Shown: positions 1 through 8,419, numbered from the stretch's first letter. The stretch is 21,585 bases of DNA from Jimgerdemannia flammicorona (GCA_003990745.1 RBNI01001620.1:1-21585), one strand, 5' to 3'. Notes: generated from the sequence alone by a model not told the origin. Program-made: numbers and translations.

Positions 1-32
1 TTTTTTTTGTTTTTTTTTGGGGGGGGGGGGGG
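1..32. repeat. Terminal homopolymer block (T8-G-T9-G14)
   Basis: The window opens with eight T, one G, nine T and fourteen G. Together with the C run at the other end this suggests that the sequence is a whole contig whose assembly stopped at homopolymers. Poly-G can also be a base-calling artefact of two-colour sequencing, so these bases may not be genuine. Confidence 0.8.
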
Positions 33-1194
33 AGGAGCTGGTGGGCGTGAGACGTGTTTGGGGATTGAGCTGTCGATAGGCGCTTGGGCGTGATAAAGTT
101 TTCGGGGATTGGCATGTTGGGTTTGTTTAGGGTTTAAGCATCTCGAGGATTATCCAAGAACACTCGATTAACATTTTAGAGGGGTCAAAAGACCGGGATC
201 CGTATTATTTGCACCTATAAAACTTGAAGATCGTTACAATTCGGTAAGAATCTCTTTGTCATCATGGGCATCCAAATAGAATATTTCCCTCTTTGACATG
301 TTTATATCCATGATTACACCATTCATTCACAATCGTTTTAGATGATCTCGCCTCCACCTCCTGATGCGCCGCAAATCGACCGCCGCTGTCGGCTTCGACG
401 ACGAATGCGCGACGCCGACCTGCGCCAAGTGTAAATCCACGGCCGCCGGGACCTGAGGATCCGCACCGCGCCCGGGCGGTAGCCGCCCTCGGATGATGCA
501 ATGGCTTGTCGATAACCGCCACGCGTTCAGGAACAAGCGGCTTGCACCCCGCGCGGACGACCAGCTCGGTAAGTGAAGGAAGTAGATGCATCTTGCAGAT
601 CCAGGCGCAAGGAAGGACGGGGCTGACGAGGGCCCGTCAGGTGCAGAAAAGGAGGGTCGAAGTGCATCCAGCTCGGCAGAAGGCTCGGAGGAGGAGGAGG
701 AGGCCCTGAGGAGGAGGCCAGATCGGGGAAGGAGTGGCAGTCTAGACACCGGGAGCCGGCTGGGTCGGGCGACGGCGATGCGCGAGAGGACGGGTCGCAG
801 TCACCGAATTCAGTGCCTGCAACGGCATCACCTGGGCATACCGAGAAGCGCAAGCTGCTAGACTTGGAGGTTGCCAGTGATAACGAAGAGGCGGAGGTTG
901 CCGGTGATAACGGAGAGGGAGAGGGGACACTGGATGCGGAGATTTTGTTGCCGGACGTGATGAGGGTGGTCGGATCCATGACTGAGAGGTCAAAGAGAAT
1001 GAAAAAAGCGTGAAGGAAATGAGGAAGGATAAGGAGAGAGTTACGGGGAGAGGAATATGTAGTGATAATGCGGCGGCGGGTTTATAACGAGGATGACAGA
1101 ATAGACGTATTAGGGTTCGGAGTAATTAACGACATCGTCTTCAAACGTTTCCCCCTTATTCAACTTCACACCGCAACCACAATTCTACCCTGAT
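33..1194. other. Non-coding or decayed region with an acidic, GA-rich stretch
   Basis: I see no intact gene here. Between about 586 and 1013 on the plus strand two overlapping open frames encode charged, low-complexity peptide: a Glu run near 687-715, then a Lys/Arg start followed by Glu/Asp/Gly repeats that stop at 1013. This could be the remnant of a disordered nuclear protein, or simply GGA-rich DNA that lacks stops. The minus strand of the same stretch is Ser/Pro-rich, which is what the complement of GA-rich DNA gives by chance. A following Lys-rich stretch lies upstream of the Mot1 fragment but cannot be linked to it by any visible splice site. Confidence 0.4.
867..920 (+). repeat. Two tandem 27-bp units, in frame
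   Basis: Units 867-893 and 894-920 are each 27 nt and differ at only a few positions. In the frame ending at 1013 they encode two nine-residue repeats, EVASDNEEA and EVAGDNGEG. A unit length divisible by three and mostly mild substitutions fit former coding sequence, though two units are weak evidence. Confidence 0.7.
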
Positions 1195-1927
1195 CATTGT
1201 CAAGGGCAAGCCGCCGGACAAGGAGCAGCTACCCTCGCCTGAATGGCCGGATGTGTGCATCTGTACGTCGACCTGTTTGACCCGTCATGGCGCGGTGCAG
1301 GGGGCCGAGGCAAGGGAGCTGTAAGGGCCAGTAAGTATTCAAAGTAGAATCGTGCATGGGATGTTGAGATGAAATTTTAGAGGAGCATATTGAGCAGAAA
1401 GATTCATTTCGATTTGTTTTTGTTGTACGTCTAGTAGGTCTATCTAAACAAGAAAACGAAAACCCTCACAAAGCTGCCTCGAAGACCCCGCCATCTCTCT
1501 CCTCTGCAACTTCGCCCTCGACCATTTCGCCGATTCGTCTTGAATCAGGTGATCTGCTCCATCCGCGAGATGTGCTCACAGACCCGTGTGTCTTGCTCCA
1601 GTACATGACGTCGATCTCAGTCGAGCAAGTGTGGTGCATGCTGCTCAAGGACATTGTCACCACTTGTTGGTAGCCTGATCAAGGGCACTGTCGGCACCAT
1701 CGTACTCTGCCTGCACGACCATGATGATGACCGTCTGCGCTGTCAGCGCAGCCACTATACTGCCCTCACAACTGAGTTCATGTAGCTGAGCCCCACCGAG
1801 CACGTCAGGCTGATGATCAAGGATCTCAAGGACGATCTCACAGTCTCCACTGGCGCATCACTGCCAGTAATAGGATGCTAGAATTCTGCCTTGACTCGAT
1901 GCGGTGCTCGCCAAAGAAGCGAAGGTA
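1195..1927 (+). pseudogene. Mot1/BTAF1 fragment, broken (copy 1)
   Basis: Mot1/BTAF1 is a Snf2-family ATPase that strips TATA-binding protein from DNA, with HEAT repeats at its N-terminus. This stretch reads, in changing frames and in the right order, like part of that HEAT region: PEWP then DLFDPSW (about 1240-1300); LEDPAISLLCNFALDHFAD (about 1475-1536); QVICSIREMCSQT (about 1548-1590); LIKGT; a DDD...CAVSAATILP block (about 1711-1770); LSPTEHVRLMIKDL (about 1791-1832); and DDLTVSTGA (about 1833-1860). The family shows RFGDFVSDQV..PVRE.CAQT, DDDVRAVAA and DDL.AST at these places. Several frameshifts and stops (for example TAG near 1673 and 1782) rule out a product. The WEVRHG..GLKY segment expected in the middle is missing or unreadable. 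An intron-like gap remains, so this is a DNA-level copy rather than a processed one. No helicase domain is present. Confidence 0.72.
1331..1473 (+). other. Probable relic intron in the Mot1 fragment
   Basis: A GTAAGTATTC donor follows the DLFDPSW-type segment, and a CACAAAG acceptor precedes the LEDPAIS-type segment. The 143-nt interval has no Mot1-like reading. Keeping the intron argues against retrocopying. A second possible donor, GTAAGG, lies ten bases upstream. Confidence 0.5.
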
Positions 1928-2419
1928 ATGAAATCAAAGCTGTTGGCTACAAGTGTTGACTGTTATCATCCTTGTGGTACACGGCGGATTCTCTTCCTTG
2001 CATGCGGGATTATGAACAAGTCCATCCAACGAGTCAGCAAAGATCACATTGGCCATGACTTACGTTGACGGGTGTAGCGAAGGACATTTTGTTGATCCAT
2101 GCAGGTATGTTGCATCCCATTTTTTCCCTACCATGCTCGTGGGATCATGGGGAAGTGCTTTGGGAGGGGAGGGGTTCGAGACGTTGATTGCACAAGTGGG
2201 GTTCGGGACCTGGGGAAATCTCACCTATGAGATGTATACATTGATTTATCTCGTGGACTATGACAAAATGTATGTAATATTCAATGTTATAAAAATATAA
2301 CAAGGTGCGTGTGATCTAGGCTGAGTGAGGTTTGATGTACAACAGGGACATGTCTGTTTTGGGATCTCGCTGCAGCTCAATATTGAAGATTGTTCGAATA
2401 CCGGCATACCTCACCGCCC

Positions 2420-2450
2420 AATATTCTTTTGAATCCAATTGCTTTGCTTT
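2420..2450 (+). repeat. 31-nt perfect inverted match, left copy
   Basis: These 31 bases recur exactly as the reverse complement of 13073-13103. The flanks match only in patches, so this core is unusually well kept compared with the rest of the two arms. Confidence 0.9.
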
Positions 2451-2521
2451 CCGACCGGTTCATGGAAGAGTACTTGGGAAAAACCCAGTGAACTTTTGGC
2501 GATGGCATGCAGTATATATTA

Positions 2522-2566
2522 AACACACACACACAAAACACAAAAATAAAATAAAATAAAATAAAT
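2522..2566 (+). repeat. Microsatellites (AC)n followed by (AAAAT)n
   Basis: An AC run is followed by about four AAAAT units. The other arm of the inverted duplication has a CA-rich stretch at the same place, so the AC part may predate the duplication. Confidence 0.85.
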
Positions 2567-2631
2567 CAACTCGTACACTTGATCGCCCACTTAAAATTAC
2601 CCGAATAACCGACTTGCAGGTCGGAAATTAT

Positions 2632-2872
2632 GCCACGTGGCTGGCACGGCCCAAAAGCACGGTAAAGTTGGCCCACGTGCAATTAACTTCCAGCCAGCGG
2701 ACTGGGACAGGCCATTTAAATAAAATAGAAAAGAAGCAAAATATATTCAAATATATGAATTAAATTTTTTTTTTTCGAATAAATGTTATACATATATAAT
2801 TAAATTGATTTATTATCATTCGGAACGTCAAAAATGTGAGTCGCCAAATTTTTTTCTAGGAGTCACGTGACT
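2632..2872. promoter_or_regulatory. Cluster of three CACGTG E-boxes, two in longer palindromes
   Basis: CACGTG occurs at 2634-2639, 2674-2679 and 2864-2869. The first lies in the 10-bp palindrome GCCACGTGGC (2632-2641), and the third in the 12-bp palindrome AGTCACGTGACT (2861-2872). CACGTG is the core site of bHLH factors such as Cbf1 and of some bZIP factors in fungi. A TATAAA follows at 2925-2930. The layout looks like a promoter reading rightwards, but no clear gene begins downstream. The region between 2700 and 2860 is otherwise AT-rich with nothing else recognised. Confidence 0.5.
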
Positions 2873-2924
2873 TTGGGGTGACGCAGAGGAGGAGGAGGAG
2901 GGACGTCGAACCTTTCCTCTCCGA

Positions 2925-2930
2925 TATAAA
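2925..2930 (+). promoter_or_regulatory. TATAAA box candidate
   Basis: TATAAA stands 55 bp after the 12-bp E-box palindrome and about 80 bp before an ATG at 3009. It fits a promoter layout, but the downstream frame is not convincing as a gene. Confidence 0.35.
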
Positions 2931-2984
2931 TTTGGTTTGCACCGCGTACAAAAATTTGGGTTTTACAGTGAACTCATGATGTAG

Positions 2985-3248
2985 TCATATCGTTAGGGCC
3001 CAGCTTTCATGTGTGTGGGAATGAAATTTGTGGGCCTGCATGATCGTCCACATCAGCTGCATGTCATTGATGTAACCAAGCGCGGCTTGCCATTGCTGCA
3101 TGATCTTGTTGACGTCTCTCCTCAAGCACAGATGGTCGGAATTGGTATCCGTCAACGTTTTGATATATGTGGCATAGTGTGGGAGTGTAGGAGTGTGGAC
3201 TTCAAATGGGGATGCGCCGATGGGCATGGGATGATCAAAATGCGCCAC
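2985..3248 (-). pseudogene. Possible RhoGEF (DH) domain end fragment
   Basis: The minus-strand frame reads PHYATYIKTLTDTNSDH followed by RRDVNKIMQQWQAALGYINDMQ. This resembles the end of DH (RhoGEF) domains, where a conserved helix of the form P..R..RY.L.LK.LL..T is followed by a ...H..L..A...I......IN helix. DH domains exchange GDP for GTP on Rho GTPases. Only about 60 residues are suggestive; no flanking DH or PH exon was found and no splice sites were fixed. The opposite strand carries an open frame of 112 codons (3009-3347) that follows the TATA candidate, and I cannot exclude that that frame is the real one. Confidence 0.28.
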
Positions 3249-3849
3249 TCAGAAAAGCGAGAAGGTTTCGGTTTTTCCTGCTCGATTTCGATTGGAGAAA
3301 ATACCTCCTGTCCCATCATCGCCCTTCCTCGGGACCAGGTTGTTTAGCTTCGCATAATTCCCCACCCCCTACCTCTCCTGCTCCGTTGGGCTGTCTTGAT
3401 TTACAAAACAACCAGGTCTGAAACGCAGGGGGACCGACTACTATTTTCACGTCATACTTTTTCGCTGTGCTCCTGTCTCGGTGTGCAGCATAACTAGGAT
3501 GACGCGTTTGCTAAGCAGTTCCCTGAAAAAAAAAAAAAAAAAAAAAACCACCTAGCGTAATGCACGCCGATCATTCGAGATTTCCAGCCGGCGCTATTTA
3601 TACTAAACTAATGATCGGATCCTCCCGCCGTGGCCCTCCCCCTTTAATTCTGCCACGTAATCCGTCTTATATACTCTCCCGATGTCTCCCATGTCGCATA
3701 TAAGTTACCAGGCCAAGACGAGTCAATTTCAAGCACGTGACCCCGCATCATCCGCAATACGAATTGAACATGACCTTAATAATATCATTCAGGCCAAGGT
3801 GTTGCTTGCACGATAATGAGTCACATAGTGGTGTCGAAAATACTGCGCA
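3249..3849. other. Region without a recognised gene
   Basis: It contains an A22 run (3526-3547), several TATA-like words (TATACT near 3600, TATATA near 3668, ATATAAG near 3695), a CACGTG at 3734-3739 and several ATGs opening only short frames. Nothing codes convincingly. Confidence 0.5.
3526..3547. repeat. A22 run
   Basis: Twenty-two consecutive A. No direct repeat flanks it, so there is no sign of retroposition. Confidence 0.95.
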
Positions 3850-3855
3850 TTTATT
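3850..3855 (-). terminator. AATAAA poly(A) signal candidate for copy A
   Basis: Reverse complement TTTATT about 0.2 kb past the last copy-A coding-like sequence at about 4061. It is the right strand and a plausible distance, but it lies in AT-rich DNA. Confidence 0.3.
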
Positions 3856-4326
3856 AATGTGGGCAATTGATGGGAACAGAAACAGCTATGCGACGATGTT
3901 GGAGCCAAAATTCATGTAAGATTGTATTTGTCATTTTATTTTTTGCCATATCAAACTTAAAAATCGCACAACGGGTACCTTCCGAATATAATGAAATGGA
4001 TACTTTAAATAGGGCCGCGGGACACAATGCCCTCCGTTTCGCCGTTCTTGACACATTGAAGGTCACCGACCACTTGTTGGCGAGGGAGGTTGACGTCGCC
4101 GTGACTTTGACAAGGTACTGGAAGGAGCTGGGATTGGCGAGGTTGGTGAAGTCGAACTTCTCGGTGTCGATCGCGTTCGTGCTCTCAAGGCCGCGTTTGC
4201 CCACGCATGGCTGGACATCGTGACTGGCATAGAGACCGAGGCCGGATTGGTAGTACGCCGCACTGTTGAAGGATCCGTGCATCTCGAGTGAATACAGAAG
4301 CCAATATGCACGTTAAAAGATCCTCG

Positions 4327-4681
4327 CTAATGGATCTCGAGCATACCGTTGTTACACTGGCAAAATTGTATCCGTACAGGTTGGCCGGTCGTGCACGAAC
4401 CACCGTTTATGGGGCAGTTGGACAGCGCAGGGATAGCGGTCGAGATGGAAGTCTTGGTGGAGGTGACAGTCGATGTGGAGGTCTCGGTAGAGGTGGAGGT
4501 GATGGTGGATAAGGTGATGCTCGTCTTGCTGGTGGTCGTCTTGATGGTGTTCGTCTGGAGGTGAGCGCCGCAAGTGCCGTGGATCTTGATATACTGGTTC
4601 TTACTCGGGCCGAAGGTATGGCCGACATCCTGGTAGATCCAGGCGACGGAGGCCTCCCAGAGCACCACACCACTGAAGCTG
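4327..4681 (-). CDS. Copy A exon 7: Trp-rich module plus Ser/Thr linker
   Basis: This is the longest clean exon of copy A. It begins after a CTTACAG acceptor, joining exon 6 in phase 2, with SFSGVVLWEASVAWIYQDVG and KNQYIKIHGTCG. About 40 residues made mostly of Ser, Thr and Lys follow, and then a Cys-containing tail (NCPINGGSCTTG, FCQCNNG) ends at a TAG. The composition, with an aromatic module, a mucin-like linker and paired Cys, is that of an extracellular fungal protein. If the GTACGG donor at 4377 is used, the last 16 codons are intronic and reading continues at 4282. Confidence 0.5.
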
Positions 4682-4773
4682 CTGTAAGCGTTCTTAGTTG
4701 GAGAGATCGGAGAAACTGGATGATGAAGCCGAGGGTTAGAGATTTTGATAAGATATCCATTTCATTTGTTGAG

Positions 4774-4785
4774 AAAAAAAAAAAA
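4774..4785. repeat. A12 run inside a copy A intron
   Basis: On the minus strand this is a T12 run just after the exon 6 donor, within the intron to exon 7. Confidence 0.9.
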
Positions 4786-5033
4786 GTGCTTACCGAGCAC
4801 CGTCAGCTGCATTATGGGGTGTGTTGGTGAGGAGCTTGACGTTGGGGTTCTTGAACTGAGTGGTCGCGTACATGTGCCAGGTACTGGAAAACACATTACA
4901 TCAGGTTGGAGATAACCGTGATAATCCACAAACAATGTTGCGACTTGACGGATGCCACTTACTCAAAGTTCAAGCTGGTAGGGTAGCTCTCAACGGAACA
5001 TCTACTGTGTGATTGTTCTGGGAACGGGAGATG

Positions 5034-6025
5034 TACGACTTACTGGTGTTGCCAGCGTAACTTCATTATAGTATGTGCTCGACCCGGCCTCATTGTCGAA
5101 GTCTAATATATGGGTCGAGAGGAGGTCGGAATAGAAACGTGGAATCGTTAGAGATGAAACGGTGCGAAACCATAATTGCACCCATTAACACAACCGGGAA
5201 AACATTCGAGAGCGCGCGCAAACATAAATCCGAAGATACAACACGAACAGCACTTGCAACATCAACCCCGCGATAACTTACTGACACCACCCATCTTACA
5301 ACCCCGCAACAACTTACCGACACCACCCATCTTAGTATCGCCGAAGAAGAGGCGTCAATGAGGAACCTCCCAAATAGTTGTTCCACGAAAGCGTCAGCCT
5401 GGGCGCCACTGACAGAGAATAATCTTCTTTCCGGCGGCGGCAAATTTTGATATATTAGGCAATTGGGCAGGAAAAGTGATTTCACATCGATATGCCAAAT
5501 TCAAAATTTTCCTGGCCCGAGGAAATCATCCCGTCAGTTTTACAAAGGCGCACCTTCCACACAAGTCCAACGTCCAATTCTTCTTACCTTGGGTATAGAA
5601 AACTGTAATGAAGAAGGAAAGGTTAATGATATCAGCGGTGATGTCTGTGCAGTAGTACTCGAGGCCAAGCTACTATCTGAATGCCATATTTATAAATCTT
5701 CAGCCTGGCACGGGTGTCCGTTCTTTTTTACCCTCTCCCCGCCCCTCAAATATATATGTATCTTACCTTGAAGGCAGCTTTCGTGGTGGTGATACTGGCC
5801 AACAAGGCCGTGGCGGCTGCGATGGTATAGCATCGACGTTCCTGTCGGTGGTGGTGCCGATAGTTGTGGCCAGGACGTTCCATTCGGAGGAAGTAGAGCG
5901 AGTAGAGGAGAGGGAACTCAGGACATGGATTCCTGTCCAGTAAGGCGGTGACGAGACTGGTGTGGATGACCGGACCGGTATGAACCGCACCCGCCGGCCG
6001 TGCGGAGCGTTCGGGGTTGGCGCAG
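5034..6025 (-). repeat. Direct duplication, copy A block
   Basis: This block matches 11295-12235 in the same orientation. Shared stretches include the exon 4 surroundings (GGTGCGAAACCATAA, then CCCA repeats of the intron), exons 1-3, and about 130 bp upstream of the ATG (GGTCATCCAC, GGAGCGTTCGGG on the plus strand). Introns and upstream DNA are included, so a genomic segment was copied, not an mRNA. Confidence 0.75.
5265..5336 (-). repeat. 36-bp tandem duplication containing a splice donor
   Basis: Units 5265-5300 and 5301-5336 differ at a handful of bases. On the minus strand each unit holds GGTGGTGTC followed by GTAAGTT, so the 5' splice site at the end of copy A exon 3 exists twice, 36 nt apart. 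Copy B has a single donor at the matching place. Thirty-six is divisible by three, so choosing either donor keeps the phase. Confidence 0.85.
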
Positions 6026-6768
6026 AGTGAAACGAACCCCGAAATTTTCGGGTTGTGTTTCGGATAATGGATTTCGCGAAGAAACCGACCGTAGAACTGG
6101 ACATTTTCATCAAAATCGCAATGTTAAAAAGAAATGAACAGAGCGTAAGATCGATTACAATGGGTTCCAAAGCTGAGATCCTCTTGCCTCTTTAACGATC
6201 CAAATTTGATATAGTGACACCACACAAATAGACCTACTGTTCGAAAGTCGAATGTGATGACAAATTTGAACGACACACGTTCTATAGGATATGCAGATAT
6301 GTACAGAACAAAACTACCCTAAGGGAGTAAACTATAAGATATACAGAACCCATGATCACATTTGCTGCCACCTATTCTCAATATTGCACCAGCCGTGTTG
6401 CATCTTGGTATTATGTATACAGATCACAAATGTTGTACCAGTATTTATTCATACGTATTTTAAAAAAAACTTTACTTTTTATTCAAAAGTATTCTATTAT
6501 TGATGAATTTAGTCTAAAGGAGGCAAGGAACCTCAGTTTTGGAACCCCCATAGTATCAAATGACGACATCCCCGACTAGTAGATCGTCGTGTGTTTGTTT
6601 AGGCGAGATGCGGGCACCAAAGGACCAGATAAGAATGACCTTTTGAGGCGATGCTGACGCTAACGTAACCCACCCCTACCTCTGCATTCGATGGTAAACC
6701 GCCGATGTGTACTTGTTGTACTCCCTTCCTTTTCTGCCGCCAGAAACTGGACTATTTTTAAAATTCAA
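6026..6768. other. Upstream region of the LRR-like gene
   Basis: The stretch 6026-6300 shows no coding signal. The stretch 6300-6600 is AT-rich with short frames only. The last 100 bases form the promoter of the gene starting at 6818. Words just before that gene (AAGAACTAGAGCC) recur upstream of its decayed paralogue near 20510. Confidence 0.5.
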
Positions 6769-6774
6769 TATAAG
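6769..6774 (+). promoter_or_regulatory. TATA-like element (TATAAG)
   Basis: Located 44 bp before the ATG at 6818. A short AT-rich block precedes it. It is the best candidate for the core promoter of the LRR-like gene. Confidence 0.4.
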
Positions 6775-6817
6775 AACTAGAGCCCATGCTGTCGCACCCT
6801 CAAACATATTCATTACC

Positions 6818-7999
6818 ATGGAGAATCAAGCAGACACCAACCTCCCACCGACGGACCTGGACCTCAATTACCGCTCCATTTCCGACCTGCGCCGTATTGC
6901 CTCGGATCTTCAGTCGAACCAATATCATTCCATAAAAATTTACCTGGACTACTTGAACGTTGGCAAAACGTTGCCGCCCACAGTCGACGACAAGCCCTCG
7001 AGCGACAAGCCAGCGTTGGAACAGTGTTCTGGCGATAACCACCAGGAGTTCACGTTTCGGCAAGACATGGAGGACGTGTTGGTCGATATCATCACGAACT
7101 CCTTCGTCCTGAATGACTTGACACTGGACTTTGGCGGCATGTCGTGCCCAAAGTGTCTGCTGAACGACAGCAGCTTCTTTGCGCGTATCCGGCCGATCAG
7201 CAAAACATTGCGGCGGCTCTACCTGCGCAAATCCGAGATCAAGACCACGGTGTGCCAAATAGACGAGGAGAAGCGAGCATACGAACCCTTGGCCAACTTC
7301 CTCTCTGGCCAGCTGGATCTCGAGGAAATCCAGTTTCAACAGTTCAATGGTGATGACGTAATCGTCCGCGCCCTGGGCCATTGCATAAATATCAAAATTT
7401 TCCATCTCAAACTTGTCGACAACTTCGACGCATGGCTCATGTCCACAAATATTTTCCCCAAATGGCCGGTGTTACGCTCATTTAGGATGGACGCCGCGGG
7501 AGTACACCTAGACCGTGTCATTGATAGTCTCAAGGCCCACTGCCCACTCCTCGAGGACCTCTCACTCCCGGCTCTAGCGCACGCAGATAAGACACTGGTC
7601 TTGTCACTGATGGACTTGCTCCGCATGCGGTCTGCTCAGCTTGTTCAAATCTCGATCCGGGATCTTGCCGTTGCCGAAGACAATTTCCTGATCTTCCTGT
7701 GCGAAAAACTTCCCAACATTAGACACCTCGATATTTCGGGCGGGAGCCGTTTCGCGGGAGTCGCGGTCAAGAGCGTCGTGTGGAACAAGCTCCAATATCT
7801 TGACATTACGAGATGTAACAACATAGGCAGTAAGTTCGTCTTCGCCGTCCTCGAAGTATGTCACAAGCTTACCGAGTTCCGAATGTCTGCCACAACGATG
7901 CGTGAGGAATTGGTCATCCAAAAAATTAGTGATGCTGGGTTCTTGAAAGCGGATGAGTGGAACCAAGGTGCTATGTGGACCAAAAAGGCGCAAGACTGA
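6818..7999 (+). CDS. Leucine-rich-repeat-like protein, 393 residues, single exon
   Basis: Intact single-exon gene. I chose the ATG at 6818 (context ACCATGG) rather than the in-frame ATG at 6707, because the extra 37 codons run across the TATA-like element and the decayed paralogue shares only promoter-like sequence there. Irregular leucine-rich segments are visible at residues 130-140 (LRRLYLRKSEI), 186-198 (LGHCINIKIFHLK), 238-250 (LKAHCPLLEDLSL), 294-306 (LCEKLPNIRHLDIS), 324-336 (KLQYLDITRCNNIG) and 346-355. The C-x(2,3)-L-x(2)-L-x-(L/I) spacing is that of Cys-containing LRRs found in F-box/AMN1-type proteins, which choose substrates for SCF ubiquitin ligases. No F-box is obvious in the first 60 residues, so an adaptor role is only an inference. 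It has no signal peptide or membrane span. Codon use and the lack of stops suggest a living gene. A frameshifted relative lies at 19980-20488. Confidence 0.8.
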   Translation: MENQADTNLPPTDLDLNYRSISDLRRIASDLQSNQYHSIKIYLDYLNVGKTLPPTVDDKPSSDKPALEQCSGDNHQEFTFRQDMEDVLVDIITNSFVLNDLTLDFGGMSCPKCLLNDSSFFARIRPISKTLRRLYLRKSEIKTTVCQIDEEKRAYEPLANFLSGQLDLEEIQFQQFNGDDVIVRALGHCINIKIFHLKLVDNFDAWLMSTNIFPKWPVLRSFRMDAAGVHLDRVIDSLKAHCPLLEDLSLPALAHADKTLVLSLMDLLRMRSAQLVQISIRDLAVAEDNFLIFLCEKLPNIRHLDISGGSRFAGVAVKSVVWNKLQYLDITRCNNIGSKFVFAVLEVCHKLTEFRMSATTMREELVIQKISDAGFLKADEWNQGAMWTKKAQD

Positions 8000-8099
8000 A
8001 GAAACAAAATAACAATAACAATCTAACAATTAGGAGACGAACAAAAACGTGTACATAAGTTTGATATTTGATTGTTTTTGTCTCTTTTGCGTTTTTGTA

Positions 8100-8136
8100 A
8101 ATAAATATATATGCAAAACGAGTTAGAAATAATAAA
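8100..8136 (+). terminator. Poly(A) signals of the LRR-like gene
   Basis: AATAAA occurs at 8100-8105 and again at 8131-8136, about 100-130 bp past the stop codon, on the coding strand and in a T-rich/A-rich context typical of a fungal 3' end. Confidence 0.6.
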
Positions 8137-8394
8137 ATATCGCTTGTGCGTTAAGTAATGAAAAATTTGGCCCAGCACTGCGGTTTGCAAGGGAGGCCCG
8201 AAGTGCTCGAATATTATTTATTGCGAGCATCCAAAAAAAAAAAAAAAAAAAAAAGTGTAGACCCGCCGTTCATCTCACAATAATCACCCAATTATATATA
8301 GCCTAGACAGCAACACGAACTTCAACGGGTCAACTCTCTAGTGATATAAGCCAGCGACTAAAGAATAAAGATACGTCACACTCCTCCAAGATCA
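8137..8394. other. Intergenic, includes an A22 run
   Basis: No coding signal. The A22 run (8233-8254) has no flanking direct repeat. A short AT-rich word TATATATAG near 8297 could be promoter-like for either direction. Confidence 0.5.
8233..8254. repeat. A22 run
   Basis: Twenty-two consecutive A, equal in length to the run at 3526-3547. Confidence 0.95.
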
Positions 8395-8419
8395 TTGTTC
8401 AGCGCATCCAACATCTCCA

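Larger units (their letters stand above)
1195..2560 (+). repeat. Left arm of a diverged inverted duplication
   Basis: This arm pairs with the reverse complement of about 13010-14290. The match begins in the Mot1-like fragments, which share GCCCCACCGAGCAC and a CCTTGACTC..GCGGTGCTC block. It continues through 1928-2260, with shared pieces such as GAAATCAAA, TCACATTG, TCCATGC and GAGATGTATAC, and reaches a perfect 31-nt match at 2420-2450 and a shared GGCATGCAGTAT near 2504. Outer limits are judged by eye. The interval between fragments differs by about 0.3 kb between arms, partly because of a poly-T run in the other copy. Confidence 0.65.
4061..5883 (-). pseudogene. Secreted/anchored protein of unknown family, copy A (multi-exon, with frame conflicts)
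   Basis: I do not recognise the family. Exon-like pieces in order: 5883-5767 (ATG; 39 codons with a hydrophobic TIAAATALLASITTT stretch like an uncleaved or late signal peptide); 5669-5588 (YYCTDITADIINLSFF); a damaged third piece about 5430-5338 (SWNNYLGGSS); 5102-5044 (DFDNEAGSSTYYNE); 5004-4963 (CSVESYPTSLNF); 4883-4794 (WHMYATTQFKNPNVKLLTN); and 4681-4327 (SGVVLWEASVAWIYQDVG, then a Ser/Thr-rich linker, then a Cys-rich end at a TAG). A possible last exon starts at 4282 if the donor at 4377 is used (NSAAYYQSGLGLYA, then KVTATSTSLANKWSVTFNV). Exons 5-7 join in phase with consensus splice sites. Conflicts: two TAGs before the exon-2 acceptor, a 22-nt deletion in exon 4 relative to copy B, the exon 4/5 phase, and a GT slip near 4061. 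The Ser/Thr linker suggests O-glycosylation on a cell-surface or secreted protein. It may be a living gene whose first half I modelled wrongly, or a recent pseudogene. Confidence 0.55.

Noticed and set aside
126..138. TTTAGGGTTTAAG, also at 14574, as telomere repeat traces
   Set aside because: Only about one and a half TTAGGG-like units at each place, with no array and no position at a true chromosome end.
327..979. Ser/Pro-rich minus-strand frames of 140-150 codons
   Set aside because: They are complements of GA-rich low-complexity DNA, which rarely forms stops on that strand. No motif, no splice sites and overlapping frames of equal length.
5265..5336. CRISPR-like or regulatory repeat array
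   Set aside because: There are only two adjacent units without spacers, and their position at an exon-intron border explains them better as a local tandem duplication.
5090..5485. 131-codon minus-strand frame across copy A
   Set aside because: It runs through two GTAAGT donors, both tandem units and an intron. The copy A/B comparison supports another frame for the shared YLGGSS segment, so this is read-through by chance.
6800..7405. 201-codon open frame antisense to the LRR-like gene
   Set aside because: It is the complement of an intact coding sequence with better composition and with a detectable paralogue in the sense frame, so it is a shadow.
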